From Enterococcus cecorum (lineage in GTDB: Bacteria; Bacillota; Bacilli; Lactobacillales; Enterococcaceae), in assembly GCF_023221775.1 (NCBI RefSeq), contig NZ_JAKUDS010000011.1, positions 1-64,000 on the forward strand: DNA of 64,000 bases, read 5' to 3'. Below the pieces are notes generated by a model. That model was not told the DNA's origin and did not search any database. It worked only from the letters and a program-made list of their open reading frames with translations. This document shows positions 53,463-64,000 of the stretch, piece after piece (the stretch's first letter is position 1; every line of letters starts with the position of its first letter). The position numbers and the translations under genes were made by a program.

Positions 53463-54173
53463 ATGGAAAAGCTAGAAATGCTTTATGAAGGCAAGGCTAA
53501 AAAATTGTATAGTACAGATGAAGAATATGTGATATTAGCGGAGTATATGGATCAAGCAACGGCACTGAATGGTTTGAAGAAAGATGCAATTTCAGGTAAA
53601 GGAGCGATGAATAACCAGATTACTTCGCTTATTTTTGACAAATTAGCTGAAAATGGTGTGCCAAGTCACTTCATTCGCAAAATTTCTAAAACCGAACAAT
53701 TGATTCAAAAAGTGAAAATTATTCCGTTAGAAGTCGTCGTTCGGAATGTAGCTGCTGGAAGTTTTTCAAAACGTTTAGATATTAAGGAAGGAACACCTCT
53801 AAGTTTTCCAATTGTAGAATTTTATTATAAAGAAGACCGCCTGGATGATCCGTTTATTAATGATCAACATGTCTTAGTATTAGATATTGCGACTCAAGAA
53901 GAAATCAATCAAATTAAAGCATTGGCACTAAAAGTCAATGAAGTCTTAAAGGAATGGTTCTTAACTTTAGATATTAAATTAATTGATTTTAAAATTGAAG
54001 TTGGACGTACAAAAGAAGGCGATATTTTATTAGCAGATGAGATTTCTCCTGATACTTGTCGTTTGTGGGATGTTCATACCAATAATCATTTAGACAAAGA
54101 TATTTATCGTCGTGATTTAGGTGATTTAGTCCCAGTTTACCAAGAAGTTTTACGTAGAATTGAAAATAATTAA
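53463..54173 (+). CDS. purC: SAICAR synthetase
   Basis: It joins aspartate to CAIR, using ATP. The 236 residues include MLYEGKAKKLYSTDEEYVIL, DQATALNGLKKDAISGKGAM, PLEVVVRNVAAGSFSKRLD and LLADEISPDTCRLWD with the substrate-binding D-E-I-S-P-D. GAGGTG lies before the ATG. It is the first gene of the second pur transcript, whose promoter follows the repeat element. Confidence 0.95.
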   Translation: MEKLEMLYEGKAKKLYSTDEEYVILAEYMDQATALNGLKKDAISGKGAMNNQITSLIFDKLAENGVPSHFIRKISKTEQLIQKVKIIPLEVVVRNVAAGSFSKRLDIKEGTPLSFPIVEFYYKEDRLDDPFINDQHVLVLDIATQEEINQIKALALKVNEVLKEWFLTLDIKLIDFKIEVGRTKEGDILLADEISPDTCRLWDVHTNNHLDKDIYRRDLGDLVPVYQEVLRRIENN

Positions 54174-54188
54174 TAAAGGAGTACAATC

Positions 54189-54443
54189 ATGGTTTTTGTA
54201 AAAGTTTATGTTACTTATAAAGAGTCTGTTTTAGATCCTCAAGGTGAGGCGGTTAAAGGAGCATTACATCGCATGGGTTATAGCGAAATTGAAGAGGTTA
54301 GAATTGGTAAATATTTCGAAATGCAAGTCAACCCTGGAACTCGTCCAGTTGAAGAAGTCATTGAAGAAGCTTGTGATAAATTATTAGCAAATGTCAACAT
54401 GGAAACTTATCGATTTGAAATCATGGATGTGGAGGAAGCGTAA
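54189..54443 (+). CDS. purS: FGAM synthase subunit PurS
   Basis: The 84-residue subunit bridges PurQ and small PurL in the three-part FGAM synthase of Gram-positive bacteria and archaea. Typical sequence: [39 protein letters not shown] and the [20 protein letters not shown] end. Its stop is one base before the purQ ATG. Confidence 0.93.
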   Translation: MVFVKVYVTYKESVLDPQGEAVKGALHRMGYSEIEEVRIGKYFEMQVNPGTRPVEEVIEEACDKLLANVNMETYRFEIMDVEEA

Positions 54444-54444
54444 C

Positions 54445-55122
54445 ATGAAATTTGCAGTGATTGTATTTCCTGGGTCTAACTGTGATTTGGACATGTTATG
54501 GGCAATCAAAGATGTCTGTGGGGCAGAGGCAGAATATGTCCGACATGATGCAACAAGTTTAGAAGGTTTTGATGGGGTCTTTTTACCTGGAGGCTTTTCT
54601 TACGGTGATGCGTTAAGATGTGGGGCGATTGCTCGTTTTTCAAATATTATGTCTGAAGTGATTCGTTTCGCTAATGAAGGCAAGATGGTTTTTGGTACAT
54701 GTAATGGATTTCAAGTATTAACTGAGGCTGGATTACTTCCTGGTAGTTTGATTCGTAATCGTTCTTTACACTTTGTTTGTAAAACGGTCGGCTTAAAAGT
54801 TGTCAATAATGAAACAAAATTTACCAGCGAATATCAAAAAGATGAAGTGATTCAAATTCCTGTCGCTCACGGTGAGGGAAATTATTATTGTGATGAAGAA
54901 ACTTTAGCAAAATTAAAAGCTAACAACCAAATCGTCTTTACGTATGAAGAAGATATTAATGGCTCAGTTGAAAATATTGCTGGAATTTGTAATGAAAAAG
55001 GGAATGTCTTAGGAATGATGCCCCATCCTGAACGTGCGATGGAAGAATTATTAGGTAGTGCAGATGGCAAGCGTTTCTTTGCTTCTATTTTGAAAAACTT
55101 CGGAAAGGTGACGCAAAACTAA
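54445..55122 (+). CDS. purQ: FGAM synthase glutaminase subunit PurQ
   Basis: It releases ammonia from glutamine for FGAM synthesis. Of 225 residues, [20 protein letters not shown] opens the protein, [17 protein letters not shown] follows, and [20 protein letters not shown] contains the nucleophile Cys (about 86). The His-Glu pair lies in [10 protein letters not shown] near residue 195. GGAGGAAG is in the end of purS. The longer frame from 54391 is rejected. The TAA overlaps the purL ATG by one base. Confidence 0.95.
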   Translation: MKFAVIVFPGSNCDLDMLWAIKDVCGAEAEYVRHDATSLEGFDGVFLPGGFSYGDALRCGAIARFSNIMSEVIRFANEGKMVFGTCNGFQVLTEAGLLPGSLIRNRSLHFVCKTVGLKVVNNETKFTSEYQKDEVIQIPVAHGEGNYYCDEETLAKLKANNQIVFTYEEDINGSVENIAGICNEKGNVLGMMPHPERAMEELLGSADGKRFFASILKNFGKVTQN

Positions 55123-57341
55123 TGAAGAAATTTATCGAACCGACTCCTCAAGAAATTAAAGAGCAAAAAATATATACGCAATGGGGCTTAACAGATGAAG
55201 AATATACGATGATTGAAAACATTTTAAATCGTATGCCTAACTATACGGAAACAGGACTTTTTTCTGTCATGTGGAGTGAACATTGCTCTTACAAAAATTC
55301 AAAACCAGTATTAAAGAAATTCCCTACATCAGGTAAACAAGTATTACAAGGTCCTGGGGAAGGTGCCGGGATTGTTGATATTGGCGATGGACAAGCAGTC
55401 GTTTTCAAAGCAGAAAGTCATAACCATCCATCTGCAGTAGAACCATATGAAGGTGCAGCAACTGGTGTCGGCGGCATTATCCGTGATATCTTCAGTATGG
55501 GAGCTCGTCCAATTGCGATTTTAGACTCTTTACGCTTTGGTGAATTAGATAATAACCGTACAAAATACTTATTAGAAGAAGTGGTGGCGGGGATTAGCGG
55601 CTATGGCAATTGTATCGGTATTCCAACGGTTGGTGGGGAAGTTGCTTTTGATCCTTGTTATGAAGGAAATCCATTAGTCAATGCAATGTGTGTCGGCTTA
55701 ATCGATCATAAAGATATTCAAAAAGGCCAAGCAAAAGGTGTCGGCAATAAAATTATGTATGTCGGTGCGAAAACAGGACGTGATGGGATTCATGGGGCTA
55801 CCTTTGCTTCAGAAGAGTTTGTAGAAGGCGAAGAACAACAACGTTCAGCTGTCCAAGTAGGCGATCCTTTTATGGAAAAACTATTATTAGAAGCTTGTTT
55901 GGAATTGATTTTAGACCATTCTGATATTTTAGTTGGGATTCAAGATATGGGAGCCGCTGGTTTGGTTTCTTCAAGTTCAGAAATGGCTTCAAAAGCTGGC
56001 TCTGGTTTGAAATTATATCTTGATGATGTGCCGCAACGTGAAAGTCATATGACCCCTTATGAAATGATGCTTTCAGAATCTCAAGAACGCATGCTTATCT
56101 GTGTCAAACAAGGTTGTGAAGATCAAGTAGTGGCGCTTTTCAAAAAATATGATTTAGATGCTGTTTCTATTGGTGAAGTAACGGATGATGGGCTGTATCG
56201 TTTGTATCATCATGGGAAAGAAGTCGCTAATATTCCAGTCGATGCACTTGCTGAGGATGCGCCTGTTTATCACAAACCTTATCAAGAACCGGCTAGAATC
56301 CAAGAATTTGCGCAAATGGCTGATTTTGTTCCAGAGCTGAAAGATCCTACGCAAACTTTCCTAGATTTATTACAACAACCAACCATCGCTTCTAAAAAAT
56401 CAATTTATGAAACCTATGATTATCAAGTGCGCACAAATACTGTAGTTACGCCAGGTAGCGATGCAGCGGTACTTCGCATTCGTGGCACACAAAAAGCTTT
56501 GGCCATGACGACTGATTGTAATGCACGATATCTATACTTGAATCCTGAAATTGGCGGACAAATTGCCGTGAGTGAAGCCGCTCGCAATATCGTTGCTAGC
56601 GGGGGTCGTCCTTTAGCGATTACAGACTGTCTAAACTATGGTTCACCTGATAAACCAGAGGGCTTCTGGGAATTATGGACTTCAGCCGATGGAATTGCAA
56701 AAGCTTGTGAAGTGTTAGATACGCCAGTTATTTCAGGAAATGTATCAATGTACAATGAAACGAATGGTAAGTCCATTTATCCAACACCGATGATTGGGAT
56801 GGTTGGCTTAGTTGAGAAATTAGCACATATCACGACCCAAGACTTTAAACAAGCGGATGATTTGATTTATGTTGTCGGTCAAACTGCACCAGATTTCAAT
56901 GGCTCTGAGTTACAAAAAATGCTACTTGGAAAAATTGAAGGTCGCTTAATGAACTTTGATTTAGCTACTGAAAAAGCCAATCAAGATTTAGTGTTACAAG
57001 CGATTCAAGCTGGTTTAGTAGCAAGTTGTCATGATTGTAGTGAAGGTGGTTTAGCTGTAGCCATTGCGGAAAGCTGCTTTAAGAATGAATTGGGAGCCAA
57101 AGTAAGTTTTGACTTTGAACAAGCCTTATTATTTGCTGAAACCCAATCACGTTTTGTTTTATCTGTAAGACCTGAGAATCAAGCAGCTTTTGAAAACTTA
57201 ATGGGAAATAAAGCACAATTTGTGGGTAAAGTGGTTGCACAAGATCAATTAGAAATGAAGGGGACAGATGGGGCAATCTCTACTTCTGTCAAACAAGCCA
57301 AACAATTATGGGAGGATGCGATTACGTGTCTTATGAAGTAA
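55122..57341 (+). CDS. purL: FGAM synthase, small-type PurL
   Basis: It makes FGAM from FGAR, ATP and ammonia from PurQ. At 739 residues it is the small type that needs PurS and PurQ. Signature parts: [100 protein letters not shown] and [20 protein letters not shown]. Its end overlaps purF by 16 bp. Confidence 0.95.
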   Translation: MKKFIEPTPQEIKEQKIYTQWGLTDEEYTMIENILNRMPNYTETGLFSVMWSEHCSYKNSKPVLKKFPTSGKQVLQGPGEGAGIVDIGDGQAVVFKAESHNHPSAVEPYEGAATGVGGIIRDIFSMGARPIAILDSLRFGELDNNRTKYLLEEVVAGISGYGNCIGIPTVGGEVAFDPCYEGNPLVNAMCVGLIDHKDIQKGQAKGVGNKIMYVGAKTGRDGIHGATFASEEFVEGEEQQRSAVQVGDPFMEKLLLEACLELILDHSDILVGIQDMGAAGLVSSSSEMASKAGSGLKLYLDDVPQRESHMTPYEMMLSESQERMLICVKQGCEDQVVALFKKYDLDAVSIGEVTDDGLYRLYHHGKEVANIPVDALAEDAPVYHKPYQEPARIQEFAQMADFVPELKDPTQTFLDLLQQPTIASKKSIYETYDYQVRTNTVVTPGSDAAVLRIRGTQKALAMTTDCNARYLYLNPEIGGQIAVSEAARNIVASGGRPLAITDCLNYGSPDKPEGFWELWTSADGIAKACEVLDTPVISGNVSMYNETNGKSIYPTPMIGMVGLVEKLAHITTQDFKQADDLIYVVGQTAPDFNGSELQKMLLGKIEGRLMNFDLATEKANQDLVLQAIQAGLVASCHDCSEGGLAVAIAESCFKNELGAKVSFDFEQALLFAETQSRFVLSVRPENQAAFENLMGNKAQFVGKVVAQDQLEMKGTDGAISTSVKQAKQLWEDAITCLMK

Positions 57342-58771
57342 AAAGTCTAAATGAAGAATGTGGTATCTTTGGTGTTTGGGGACATCCAGACGCCAGCAAG
57401 GTGACCTATTTCGGACTTCACAGTTTACAGCATCGTGGTCAAGAAGGGGCTGGGATTGTTTCAACTGATGGAAAAAAATTATATGGACATCGCGATTTAG
57501 GTTTATTGGCGGAAGTTTTTGCAGATGAACGTCAATTAAATCGCTTGGTAGGTAATGCTGCAATTGGTCATGTGCGTTATGCAACGGCTGGTAATGGCAG
57601 TGTGGACAATATTCAACCTTTTTTATTCAAGTTTTATAATGGCAGCTATGGTTTAGCGCATAACGGGAATTTAACCAATGCCAAAAGTTTACGTAAACGC
57701 CTTGAACAAGAAGGGGCGATTTTCCACTCAAATTCAGATACCGAAATCTTGATGCATTTAATTCGCAAAAGCCACCGACCTACTTTGGTGGATCAATTAA
57801 AAGAAACATTGAATCAAGTCAAAGGCGGTTTTGCTTATTTGTTACTGACAGAAGAAGCGATGATTGCTGCACTTGATCCCAATGGTTTCCGACCGCTAGC
57901 AATTGGTCAAATGAAAAATGGGGCCTATGTGATTGCCTCAGAAACTTGTGCTTTAGAAGTGATTGGCGCAAAGTTTGTACGTGATGTGAAGCCGGGTGAA
58001 ATCATTATTATTAATGATGAAGGTATTCAAATTGACCAATACACGACAGATACTCAATATGCCATTTGTTCGATGGAGTTTATCTATTTTGCGCGTCCTG
58101 ATTCGAATATTGCTGGAGTCAATGTACACACAGCCCGTAAAAACATGGGACGATTATTAGCAAAAGAAGCGCCAGTAGAAGCAGATATGGTTATCGGGGT
58201 TCCGAATTCTTCCCTTTCTGCAGCGAGCGGATATGCCGAAAGTTCAGGCATTCCGTATGAAATGGGCTTAGTCAAAAATCAATATGTTGCTAGAACCTTT
58301 ATCCAACCGACACAAGAACTCCGCGAACAAGGCGTTAGAATGAAATTATCTGCAGTTCGCGGTGTGGTTGAAGGGAAAAGATTGGTATTAGTGGATGATT
58401 CAATCGTACGTGGGACTACAAGTCGTCGCATCGTGCAATTATTAAAAGAAGCTGGGGCGAAAGAAGTCCATTTAAGAATTACTTCACCACCGTTAAAATA
58501 TCCTTGTTTTTACGGGATTGATATTCAAACGCGTAAAGAATTGATTGCGGCTAATTATACAATTGAACAAATGCGGGAAATGATTGGTTGTGACACTTTA
58601 AGCTTTTTGAGTGAACAAGGCTTAATTGATGCGATTGGCTTGAATTTTGATGCCCCATATACAGGTTTGTGTATGGCATACTTTAATGGTGATTATCCAA
58701 CGCCATTGTATGATTACGAAGAACAATATCGTAAATCGTTAAAAGAAAAGACAGAATTTTTTAAAGGATAA
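57326..58771 (+). CDS. purF: Amidophosphoribosyltransferase
   Basis: It catalyses the first committed step: PRPP plus glutamine to phosphoribosylamine. With GTG 57326 as start (GGGAGGA 9 nt upstream, within purL) it has 481 residues and a short propeptide before the N-terminal nucleophile in [14 protein letters not shown] (Cys12 after the initiator). [15 protein letters not shown] and [11 protein letters not shown] complete the glutaminase; [19 protein letters not shown] is the PRPP site. Four Cys residues fit an iron-sulfur type PurF as in B. subtilis. The frame from 57308 is rejected. Confidence 0.94.
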   Translation: MSYEVKSLNEECGIFGVWGHPDASKVTYFGLHSLQHRGQEGAGIVSTDGKKLYGHRDLGLLAEVFADERQLNRLVGNAAIGHVRYATAGNGSVDNIQPFLFKFYNGSYGLAHNGNLTNAKSLRKRLEQEGAIFHSNSDTEILMHLIRKSHRPTLVDQLKETLNQVKGGFAYLLLTEEAMIAALDPNGFRPLAIGQMKNGAYVIASETCALEVIGAKFVRDVKPGEIIIINDEGIQIDQYTTDTQYAICSMEFIYFARPDSNIAGVNVHTARKNMGRLLAKEAPVEADMVIGVPNSSLSAASGYAESSGIPYEMGLVKNQYVARTFIQPTQELREQGVRMKLSAVRGVVEGKRLVLVDDSIVRGTTSRRIVQLLKEAGAKEVHLRITSPPLKYPCFYGIDIQTRKELIAANYTIEQMREMIGCDTLSFLSEQGLIDAIGLNFDAPYTGLCMAYFNGDYPTPLYDYEEQYRKSLKEKTEFFKG

Positions 58772-58782
58772 GGAGAAATTAA

Positions 58783-59826
58783 ATGGGCAATGCATATGCT
58801 AAAGCTGGTGTCGATGTAGAAGCTGGCTATGAAGTTGTAAAAAGAATCCAAAAGCATGTACAAAAAACTAAACGCCTTGGAGTGATGAGTGCTTTAGGTG
58901 GCTTTGGGGGTTGCTTTGATTTAAGTAGCTTGAATGTAAAAGAGCCTGTCTTAGTCTCCGGAACTGATGGTGTAGGTACGAAATTGATGATTGCGATTCA
59001 AGAAGATATGCACGATACCATTGGCATTGATTGTGTAGCGATGTGTGTCAATGATATTATTGCGCAAGGTGCTGAACCACTGTATTTCTTAGATTATATC
59101 GCAACGGGTAAAAATATTCCTGAGCGTTTAGAAAAAGTCGTAGCTGGGGTAGCTGAGGGCTGTGTCCAAGCAAATGCTGCTTTAATCGGTGGTGAGACTG
59201 CAGAAATGCCTGGCATGTATGGTGAAGATGATTATGATTTAGCAGGATTTGCAGTGGGTATCGCCGAAAAATCAGCCTTAATTCAAAAAGCAAATGTCAA
59301 AGCTGGGGATGTATTAATTGGTTTGCCGTCTTCAGGTATTCATTCCAATGGCTATTCACTTGTACGTAAAGTCTTTTTTGAGCAAAATGACTTTAACGGT
59401 GAAACAGTATTGCCAGAATTAAATCAACCACTAAAAAATGTTTTATTAACGCCAACTTGCATTTATGTCAAAGCGCTTCTACCACTCATTAAGAAGCAAT
59501 TAGTAAATGGAATTGCGCATATTACTGGTGGTGGCTTTATTGAAAATGTGCCTAGAATGTTTAATGACGACGTAGCTGCGCAAATTCAAGTGGGGACTTG
59601 GCCAGTATTACCAATCTTTGAATGTCTTGAAAAATATGGACAGATTAAACATGAAGAAATGTTTGAAATCTTCAACATGGGCTTAGGCATGATTTTAGCA
59701 GTTAGTGAAGATAAAGTGGCTGAAGTCATGCAAATCCTAAAAGTAAACCAAGAGGCGGCTTATATTGTTGGAAAAATGATTGAAAAAACAAACGATAGTG
59801 TCGAAATAGTGGAGGAAGGCCGATGA
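58783..59826 (+). CDS. purM: AIR synthetase
   Basis: It closes FGAM to the imidazole ring of AIR, using ATP. Its 347 residues have [91 protein letters not shown] and [16 protein letters not shown], all family motifs. AAGGAG lies before the ATG. Its last bases overlap purN (ATGA). Confidence 0.95.
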   Translation: MGNAYAKAGVDVEAGYEVVKRIQKHVQKTKRLGVMSALGGFGGCFDLSSLNVKEPVLVSGTDGVGTKLMIAIQEDMHDTIGIDCVAMCVNDIIAQGAEPLYFLDYIATGKNIPERLEKVVAGVAEGCVQANAALIGGETAEMPGMYGEDDYDLAGFAVGIAEKSALIQKANVKAGDVLIGLPSSGIHSNGYSLVRKVFFEQNDFNGETVLPELNQPLKNVLLTPTCIYVKALLPLIKKQLVNGIAHITGGGFIENVPRMFNDDVAAQIQVGTWPVLPIFECLEKYGQIKHEEMFEIFNMGLGMILAVSEDKVAEVMQILKVNQEAAYIVGKMIEKTNDSVEIVEEGR

Positions 59827-60413
59827 GAGTTGCTATTTTAGCTTCTGGCAATGGTAGTAATTTTGAAGCTTTAGCCCACCAATTTCAAGCAGGACTCTTA
59901 CCTGGTGAATTAGCCTTTGTCTTTAGCGATCATCATAACGCTTATGTCCTTGAACGTGCGCGAAGATTAAATATTAAGGATTATAGTTTTGAGGTTAAAG
60001 AATTTGAAAATAAGGCAGCATATGAAAAAGCACTATTACAGTTATTGCAAGAACAAGAAATCGATTTGATTGTCTTGGCAGGCTATATGCGTATTATCGG
60101 TAAAACGCTACTTTCTCATTACAGTAATCGTATTTTAAATATTCATCCGTCCCTTTTACCTAGTTTTCCTGGTTTGCATGGGATTAAAGATGCGTATGAA
60201 TACGGTGTAAAAGTTACCGGAGTCACAGTTCATTTGGTAGATGATGGCGTGGATACTGGTCCAATTATCGCCCAAGAACCTGTGATGATTTTACCAGAGG
60301 ATACCTTGGAATCTCTGGAAGAAAAAATTCATCAAACGGAACATCGCTTGTATCCAAAAGTATTAAGAGACGTGTTACTTCAAAGTGATAAAAATAAATC
60401 AAAAGGGGAATAA
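59823..60413 (+). CDS. purN: GAR transformylase (10-formyl-THF dependent)
   Basis: It transfers a formyl group to GAR. The 196-residue protein has [19 protein letters not shown] at the start, [34 protein letters not shown] (catalytic Asn and His) and [18 protein letters not shown] with the catalytic Asp. The start overlaps the purM stop and has GGAGGAAGG just upstream, a sign of coupling. Confidence 0.95.
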   Translation: MRVAILASGNGSNFEALAHQFQAGLLPGELAFVFSDHHNAYVLERARRLNIKDYSFEVKEFENKAAYEKALLQLLQEQEIDLIVLAGYMRIIGKTLLSHYSNRILNIHPSLLPSFPGLHGIKDAYEYGVKVTGVTVHLVDDGVDTGPIIAQEPVMILPEDTLESLEEKIHQTEHRLYPKVLRDVLLQSDKNKSKGE

Positions 60414-60420
60414 AAAACTC

Positions 60421-61962
60421 ATGAAAAGACGTGCATTGTTAAGTGTATCTGATAAAACTGGCTTAGTTGATTTCGCGAAAGTGTTGGTTGATGCAGACAT
60501 TGAAATTATCTCAACTGGCGGTACCAAAAAAGCTTTAGATGAACAAGGAGTGCCAACAATTGGGATTGAAGAAGTGACTGGTTTTCCTGAAATGATGGAT
60601 GGCCGAGTGAAGACCCTACATCCAAAAATTCATGGCGGATTACTTGGTCGTCGTGATTTAGCCACACATATGGACGCGATGAAAGCTCATGATATTACAC
60701 CGATTGATTTTGTTGTTGTGAATTTATATCCGTTTAAAGAAACCATTTTAAAACTGGATGTTACTGAAGCGGATGCGATTGAAAATATTGATATCGGTGG
60801 ACCAAGCATGTTACGTTCAGCAGCGAAAAACTTTGCAAGTGTAACAGTGATTGTAGACCCTAGTGATTATGAAAAAGTAGCTTCAGAACTTAAAGCAGAA
60901 GGTCAAACAAGTCTTGAAACCCGTAAAGCTTTAGCGGCGAAAACTTTCCGCCATACAGCTAGCTACGATGCTTTGATTGCTCAGTATTTCAGTGAAATTG
61001 TAGGCGTGACGACACCTGAAAAATTAACACTTACTTATGATTTACGTCAAACTTTACGTTATGGTGAAAATAGTCATCAACAGGCTTCATTCTACCGTTG
61101 CGCTTTACCAAAGGCTTATTCGATGGCTAGCGCAAAACAATTGAATGGTAAAGAATTGTCTTATAACAATATTAAAGATGCGGATGCGGCTATTCGTATT
61201 ATTCGTGAATTTGACGAACCAACTGCAGTGGCTTTAAAACATATGAATCCATGTGGTATTGGTACAGGTTCAACGATTAAGGAAGCTTTTGATCGTTGTT
61301 TTGATGCCGATCCAGTTTCTATCTTTGGAGGAATCATTGTATTAAATCGCCCAGTTGATTTAAAAACTGCTGAAGTGATGCGTCCAATCTTCCTTGAATT
61401 AATCATCGCGCCAAGTTTTGAGGACGATGCTTTAGCGATACTTTCTCAAAAGAAAAACCTACGTCTATTAACGTTGGACTTTTCAGAAAAGAATACCGAA
61501 GAAAATGAATTTGTTTCTGTTCTTGGTGGTTTATTAGTTCAAAACCAAGATGTCATCGAAGAAAATCCTGAAAATTGGCAAGTGGTTACCAAACGTCAAC
61601 CAACTAAAGAAGAATTAGAAGCGTTAACCTTTGCTTGGAAGGCTGTGAAACATGTGAAGTCTAATGCGATTTTACTTGCAAAAGACAATCAAACAGTCGG
61701 TGTCGGTGCGGGTCAAATGAATCGTGTGGGGTCAGTGAAAATTGCAGTAGAACAAGCGAAGGCAGCTGGTAAACTTGAAGGTGCGGTGATGAGTTCGGAT
61801 GCATTCTTCCCAATGAGTGACTCAGTTGAATATGCTGCTCAAAATGGCATTAAAGCAATCGTACAACCTGGCGGAAGTATTAAAGACCAAGATTCGATTG
61901 ATATGGCGGATAAATATGGTATTGCTATGGTATTTACCAATGTTCGTCACTTTAGACATTAA
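60421..61962 (+). CDS. purH: AICAR transformylase/IMP cyclohydrolase
   Basis: A bifunctional enzyme for the last two steps to IMP. The 513 residues divide into the cyclohydrolase domain ([58 protein letters not shown]) and, from about 200, the transformylase ([35 protein letters not shown] with catalytic Lys-His, [39 protein letters not shown]). AAAGGGGAA lies before ATG 60421. The 60385 start lies in purN and is rejected. Confidence 0.95.
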   Translation: MKRRALLSVSDKTGLVDFAKVLVDADIEIISTGGTKKALDEQGVPTIGIEEVTGFPEMMDGRVKTLHPKIHGGLLGRRDLATHMDAMKAHDITPIDFVVVNLYPFKETILKLDVTEADAIENIDIGGPSMLRSAAKNFASVTVIVDPSDYEKVASELKAEGQTSLETRKALAAKTFRHTASYDALIAQYFSEIVGVTTPEKLTLTYDLRQTLRYGENSHQQASFYRCALPKAYSMASAKQLNGKELSYNNIKDADAAIRIIREFDEPTAVALKHMNPCGIGTGSTIKEAFDRCFDADPVSIFGGIIVLNRPVDLKTAEVMRPIFLELIIAPSFEDDALAILSQKKNLRLLTLDFSEKNTEENEFVSVLGGLLVQNQDVIEENPENWQVVTKRQPTKEELEALTFAWKAVKHVKSNAILLAKDNQTVGVGAGQMNRVGSVKIAVEQAKAAGKLEGAVMSSDAFFPMSDSVEYAAQNGIKAIVQPGGSIKDQDSIDMADKYGIAMVFTNVRHFRH

Positions 61963-61977
61963 GAAAGGACTTTAGCG

Positions 61978-63234
61978 ATGAAATTATTAGTCATTGGTAG
62001 CGGCGGTCGCGAACATGCGATTTGTCGTAAATTATTAGAAGATTCTCAAGTAGAAGCTGTCTTTTGTGCCAAAGGAAATCCTGGTATGCAAAAAGATGGG
62101 GTTCAACTTGTTGATATTGCTGAAGATAATCATCCGGCTTTGATTCAGTTCGTCAAAGAAAATCAGATTGACTGGACTTTTGTTGGACCTGAAATTCCTT
62201 TATTAAATGGGATTGTCGATGATTTTCAAGCAGCTGGTCTAAAGATTTTTGGTCCTAATCAACAAGCGGCGATGATTGAAGGTTCAAAAGATTTCGCGAA
62301 ACAATTAATGCGTGATTATCACATTCCAACTGCTAAATATCAAACATTTTCTGATTTTGAAGCTGCTAAAGCCTATGTTCTAGAAAATGGAGCGCCGATT
62401 GTGATAAAAGCAGATGGTCTGGCAGCTGGTAAAGGTGTGATCGTCGCGATGACTGAACAAGAGGCACTTGAAGCTTTAGAAGATATGTTGTTAGATCACA
62501 AATTTGGTGCCAGTTCTGCTAAAGTGGTCGTTGAAGAGTTTTTAGCCGGTGAAGAATTTTCGCTACTTTCTTTTGTAAGGGAGAATGAAGTCTATCCAAT
62601 GGTGATTGCTCAAGACCATAAACGGATTTTTGATGGGGATAAAGGCCCTAACACTGGTGGGATGGGCGCTTATTCACCCGTTCCTCAGATTCCAGAATCA
62701 ATGGTGCAAACAGCGATAAAAGAAATTGTCCAAAAGGCAGCAGATGGCATGGTTGACCGCAAGACGCCATTTACTGGTATCTTGTATGCTGGGTTGATTG
62801 CTACTAAAGAAGGGCCAAAAGTCATTGAATTTAATGCCCGATTTGGTGATCCTGAGACTCAAGTTGTTTTACCGCGATTAAAAACAAGTTTAGCACAAAT
62901 TATTGATGATTTATTAAATAATCGTCAACCAGATATAACTTGGTATGATTTTGCAACACTTGGCGTAGTAGTTGCAGCTCCAGGGTATCCAGCTGATTAT
63001 GAAAAAAATATTGTATTACCTGAAATGCAAAATACTGAGGAGCAAACAGTGTATTATGCAGGGGTTACAGCTAAGAAAGAGCAATTGGTTTCAAGTGGTG
63101 GTCGCGTATTTTTAGTTACTTCTCAGGGAACAAATTTAGCTGATGCCCAACAAAAAGCGTATGCGTATTTAAACCAGTATGATTTGTCACAATTCTTTTA
63201 CCGCAAAGATATTGGATTTAAAGCATTAAAATAA
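61978..63234 (+). CDS. purD: GAR synthetase
   Basis: An ATP-grasp ligase that joins glycine to phosphoribosylamine, the second step of the pathway. Its 418 residues show VIGSGGREHAICRKLLEDSQ, FVGPEIPLLNGIVDDF, IVIKADGLAAGKGVIVAMTE, DKGPNTGGMGAYSPVPQIPE and EFNARFGDPETQVVLPRLKT. AGAAAGGA lies before the ATG. It is the last gene of the operon, followed by a terminator. Confidence 0.95.
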   Translation: MKLLVIGSGGREHAICRKLLEDSQVEAVFCAKGNPGMQKDGVQLVDIAEDNHPALIQFVKENQIDWTFVGPEIPLLNGIVDDFQAAGLKIFGPNQQAAMIEGSKDFAKQLMRDYHIPTAKYQTFSDFEAAKAYVLENGAPIVIKADGLAAGKGVIVAMTEQEALEALEDMLLDHKFGASSAKVVVEEFLAGEEFSLLSFVRENEVYPMVIAQDHKRIFDGDKGPNTGGMGAYSPVPQIPESMVQTAIKEIVQKAADGMVDRKTPFTGILYAGLIATKEGPKVIEFNARFGDPETQVVLPRLKTSLAQIIDDLLNNRQPDITWYDFATLGVVVAAPGYPADYEKNIVLPEMQNTEEQTVYYAGVTAKKEQLVSSGGRVFLVTSQGTNLADAQQKAYAYLNQYDLSQFFYRKDIGFKALK

Positions 63235-63240
63235 ATGTTT

Positions 63241-63265
63241 AAGGTAGCCATAGTGCTGCCTTTTT
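63241..63265 (+). terminator. Rho-independent terminator of the pur operon
   Basis: AAGGTAGC pairs with GCTGCCTT (6-nt loop), followed by further T. Confidence 0.75.
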
Positions 63266-63290
63266 CATTTGAGAATTTTTACCAGTTAAA

Positions 63291-63328
63291 ATGAAGCGCT
63301 TTACATGTTTGTTAACTTGCTTTACAAT
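63291..63328 (+). promoter_or_regulatory. Promoter of the aldo/keto reductase with cre-like palindrome
   Basis: TTTACA (63300-63305), a 17-bp spacer and TACAAT (63323-63328). ATGAAGCGCTTTACA (63291-63305), with the palindrome AAGCGCTT, overlaps the -35 and recalls CcpA cre sites, though the half-site spacing is off by one base. Confidence 0.5.
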
Positions 63329-63349
63329 TTTGATTTGGAGGTGTTTATC

Positions 63350-64000
63350 ATGAAAAAGATTAAATTTGGAACCACAAATGAAGAAGTATCTGCAGTTGTT
63401 TTGGGCTGTATGCGATTAAATGGCGCAAAGGATCCTGTTAAAGTGATCGAAACTGCCTATGATAATGGGATTACATTTATCGATCATGCAGATATTTACG
63501 CTAAAGGTGAATGTGAAACAATTTTTGCTGAATCTTTAGCAAAAACTTCAATTAAACGAGAGAATTTATTTATTCAATCAAAATGCGGCATTGTCCCAGG
63601 TGTGATGTTTGACTTTTCTAAAAAACATATTATTGAAGCAGTTGAAGGAAGTTTGCAACGATTAAAGACTGATCATTTAGATTCATTATTATTACATCGT
63701 CCAGATACTTGGATGGATCCGTTTGAGGTCAATGAAGCTTTCGAACAATTACATAAAGATGGAAAAGTCCGCTATTTTGGCGTAAGTAATCAAAATCCAA
63801 ATCATATCGAATTTTTGAAAAAAGCGGTCAAACAACCACTTGTAGCGAACCAATTACAATTTGGTTTAAAACACACTGAGATGATTGATCAAGAATTGCA
63901 AGTTAATATGACATCAAAAGGTAGTTATGATCATGATGGTGGGATTTTACTTTATTCTCGTTTGCATGATATGACGATTCAAGCTTGGTCACCTTATCAA
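63350..64000 (+). CDS. Aldo/keto reductase (partial, runs off window)
   Basis: The frame is open from ATG 63350 (TGGAGG upstream) to the last base, 217 codons, with no stop. It encodes the N-terminal two thirds of an NAD(P)H-dependent (alpha/beta)8 reductase of the YdhF type: SAVVLGCMRLN, FIDHADIYAKGECETIF (catalytic Asp and Tyr), LFIQSKCGIVPG (Lys), DSLLLHRPDTWMDPFE (His) and RYFGVSNQNPNHIEFL. The last visible residues, MTIQAWSPYQ, are the usual segment before the cofactor-binding part. The substrate is unknown. Confidence 0.88.
   Translation, partial: MKKIKFGTTNEEVSAVVLGCMRLNGAKDPVKVIETAYDNGITFIDHADIYAKGECETIFAESLAKTSIKRENLFIQSKCGIVPGVMFDFSKKHIIEAVEGSLQRLKTDHLDSLLLHRPDTWMDPFEVNEAFEQLHKDGKVRYFGVSNQNPNHIEFLKKAVKQPLVANQLQFGLKHTEMIDQELQVNMTSKGSYDHDGGILLYSRLHDMTIQAWSPYQ

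Overview
The window looks like a chromosome segment of a low-G+C Gram-positive bacterium of the Lactobacillales, most likely Enterococcaceae or a near relative. The pointers are AT-rich DNA, strong GGAGG-type ribosome binding sites, TTGACA/TATAAT promoters, aminopeptidase C (pepC), an xpt-pbuX pair behind a guanine riboswitch, and a pur cluster in the order E-K-B // C-S-Q-L-F-M-N-H-D. The genus cannot be fixed from the sequence alone.

From 1 to about 38 kb the content is accessory and patchy: small stress, repair and modification enzymes, several small unknown proteins, and decayed genes. At least five reading frames carry internal stops or frameshifts: an IS1380-family transposase (1069-2388), a GIY-YIG protein (2627-3383), a RlaP-like nucleotidyltransferase (4219-5007), a B3/B4-domain protein (5129-5679, also cut by an IS remnant) and a secreted DUF5648-repeat protein (18680-19830). 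A PfkB kinase (34383-35276) has one amber codon, and a GNAT gene survives only as a 3' piece (16868-17023). Intact genes here include a rifampin ADP-ribosyltransferase with an extra N-terminal helical region, the S-methylmethionine use pair mmuP-mmuM, a HIRAN-domain protein, two R2K-type ATP-grasp enzymes, a ribbon-helix-helix regulator and cardiolipin synthase.

The most unusual locus is at 21.0-25.6 kb: a complete primary-type sigma-70 factor that overlaps a 1106-residue RecQ-like helicase. Both are visibly more AT-rich than their surroundings. Just downstream is a PLD-nuclease/DEAD-helicase (DUF3427 type) followed at once by a NUDIX hydrolase. The stretch resembles a defence or mobile-element island.

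From 38 to 64 kb the DNA is housekeeping and intact: an AlaA-type aminotransferase, pepC, tRNA-Leu(GAG), proC, nagA behind a DasR/NagR-like operator, an aromatic-acid-exporter-like membrane protein, a cell-wall glucosaminidase, xpt-pbuX with its riboswitch, and the complete de novo IMP pathway with purB. The purE and purC promoters share an identical layout (a PurBox CGAA exactly 65 nt upstream of an identical -10 hexamer), which points to PurR control of both halves. A 192-bp inverted-repeat element sits between purB and purC, and a related sequence lies at the left edge of the window. An aldo/keto reductase runs off the right edge.
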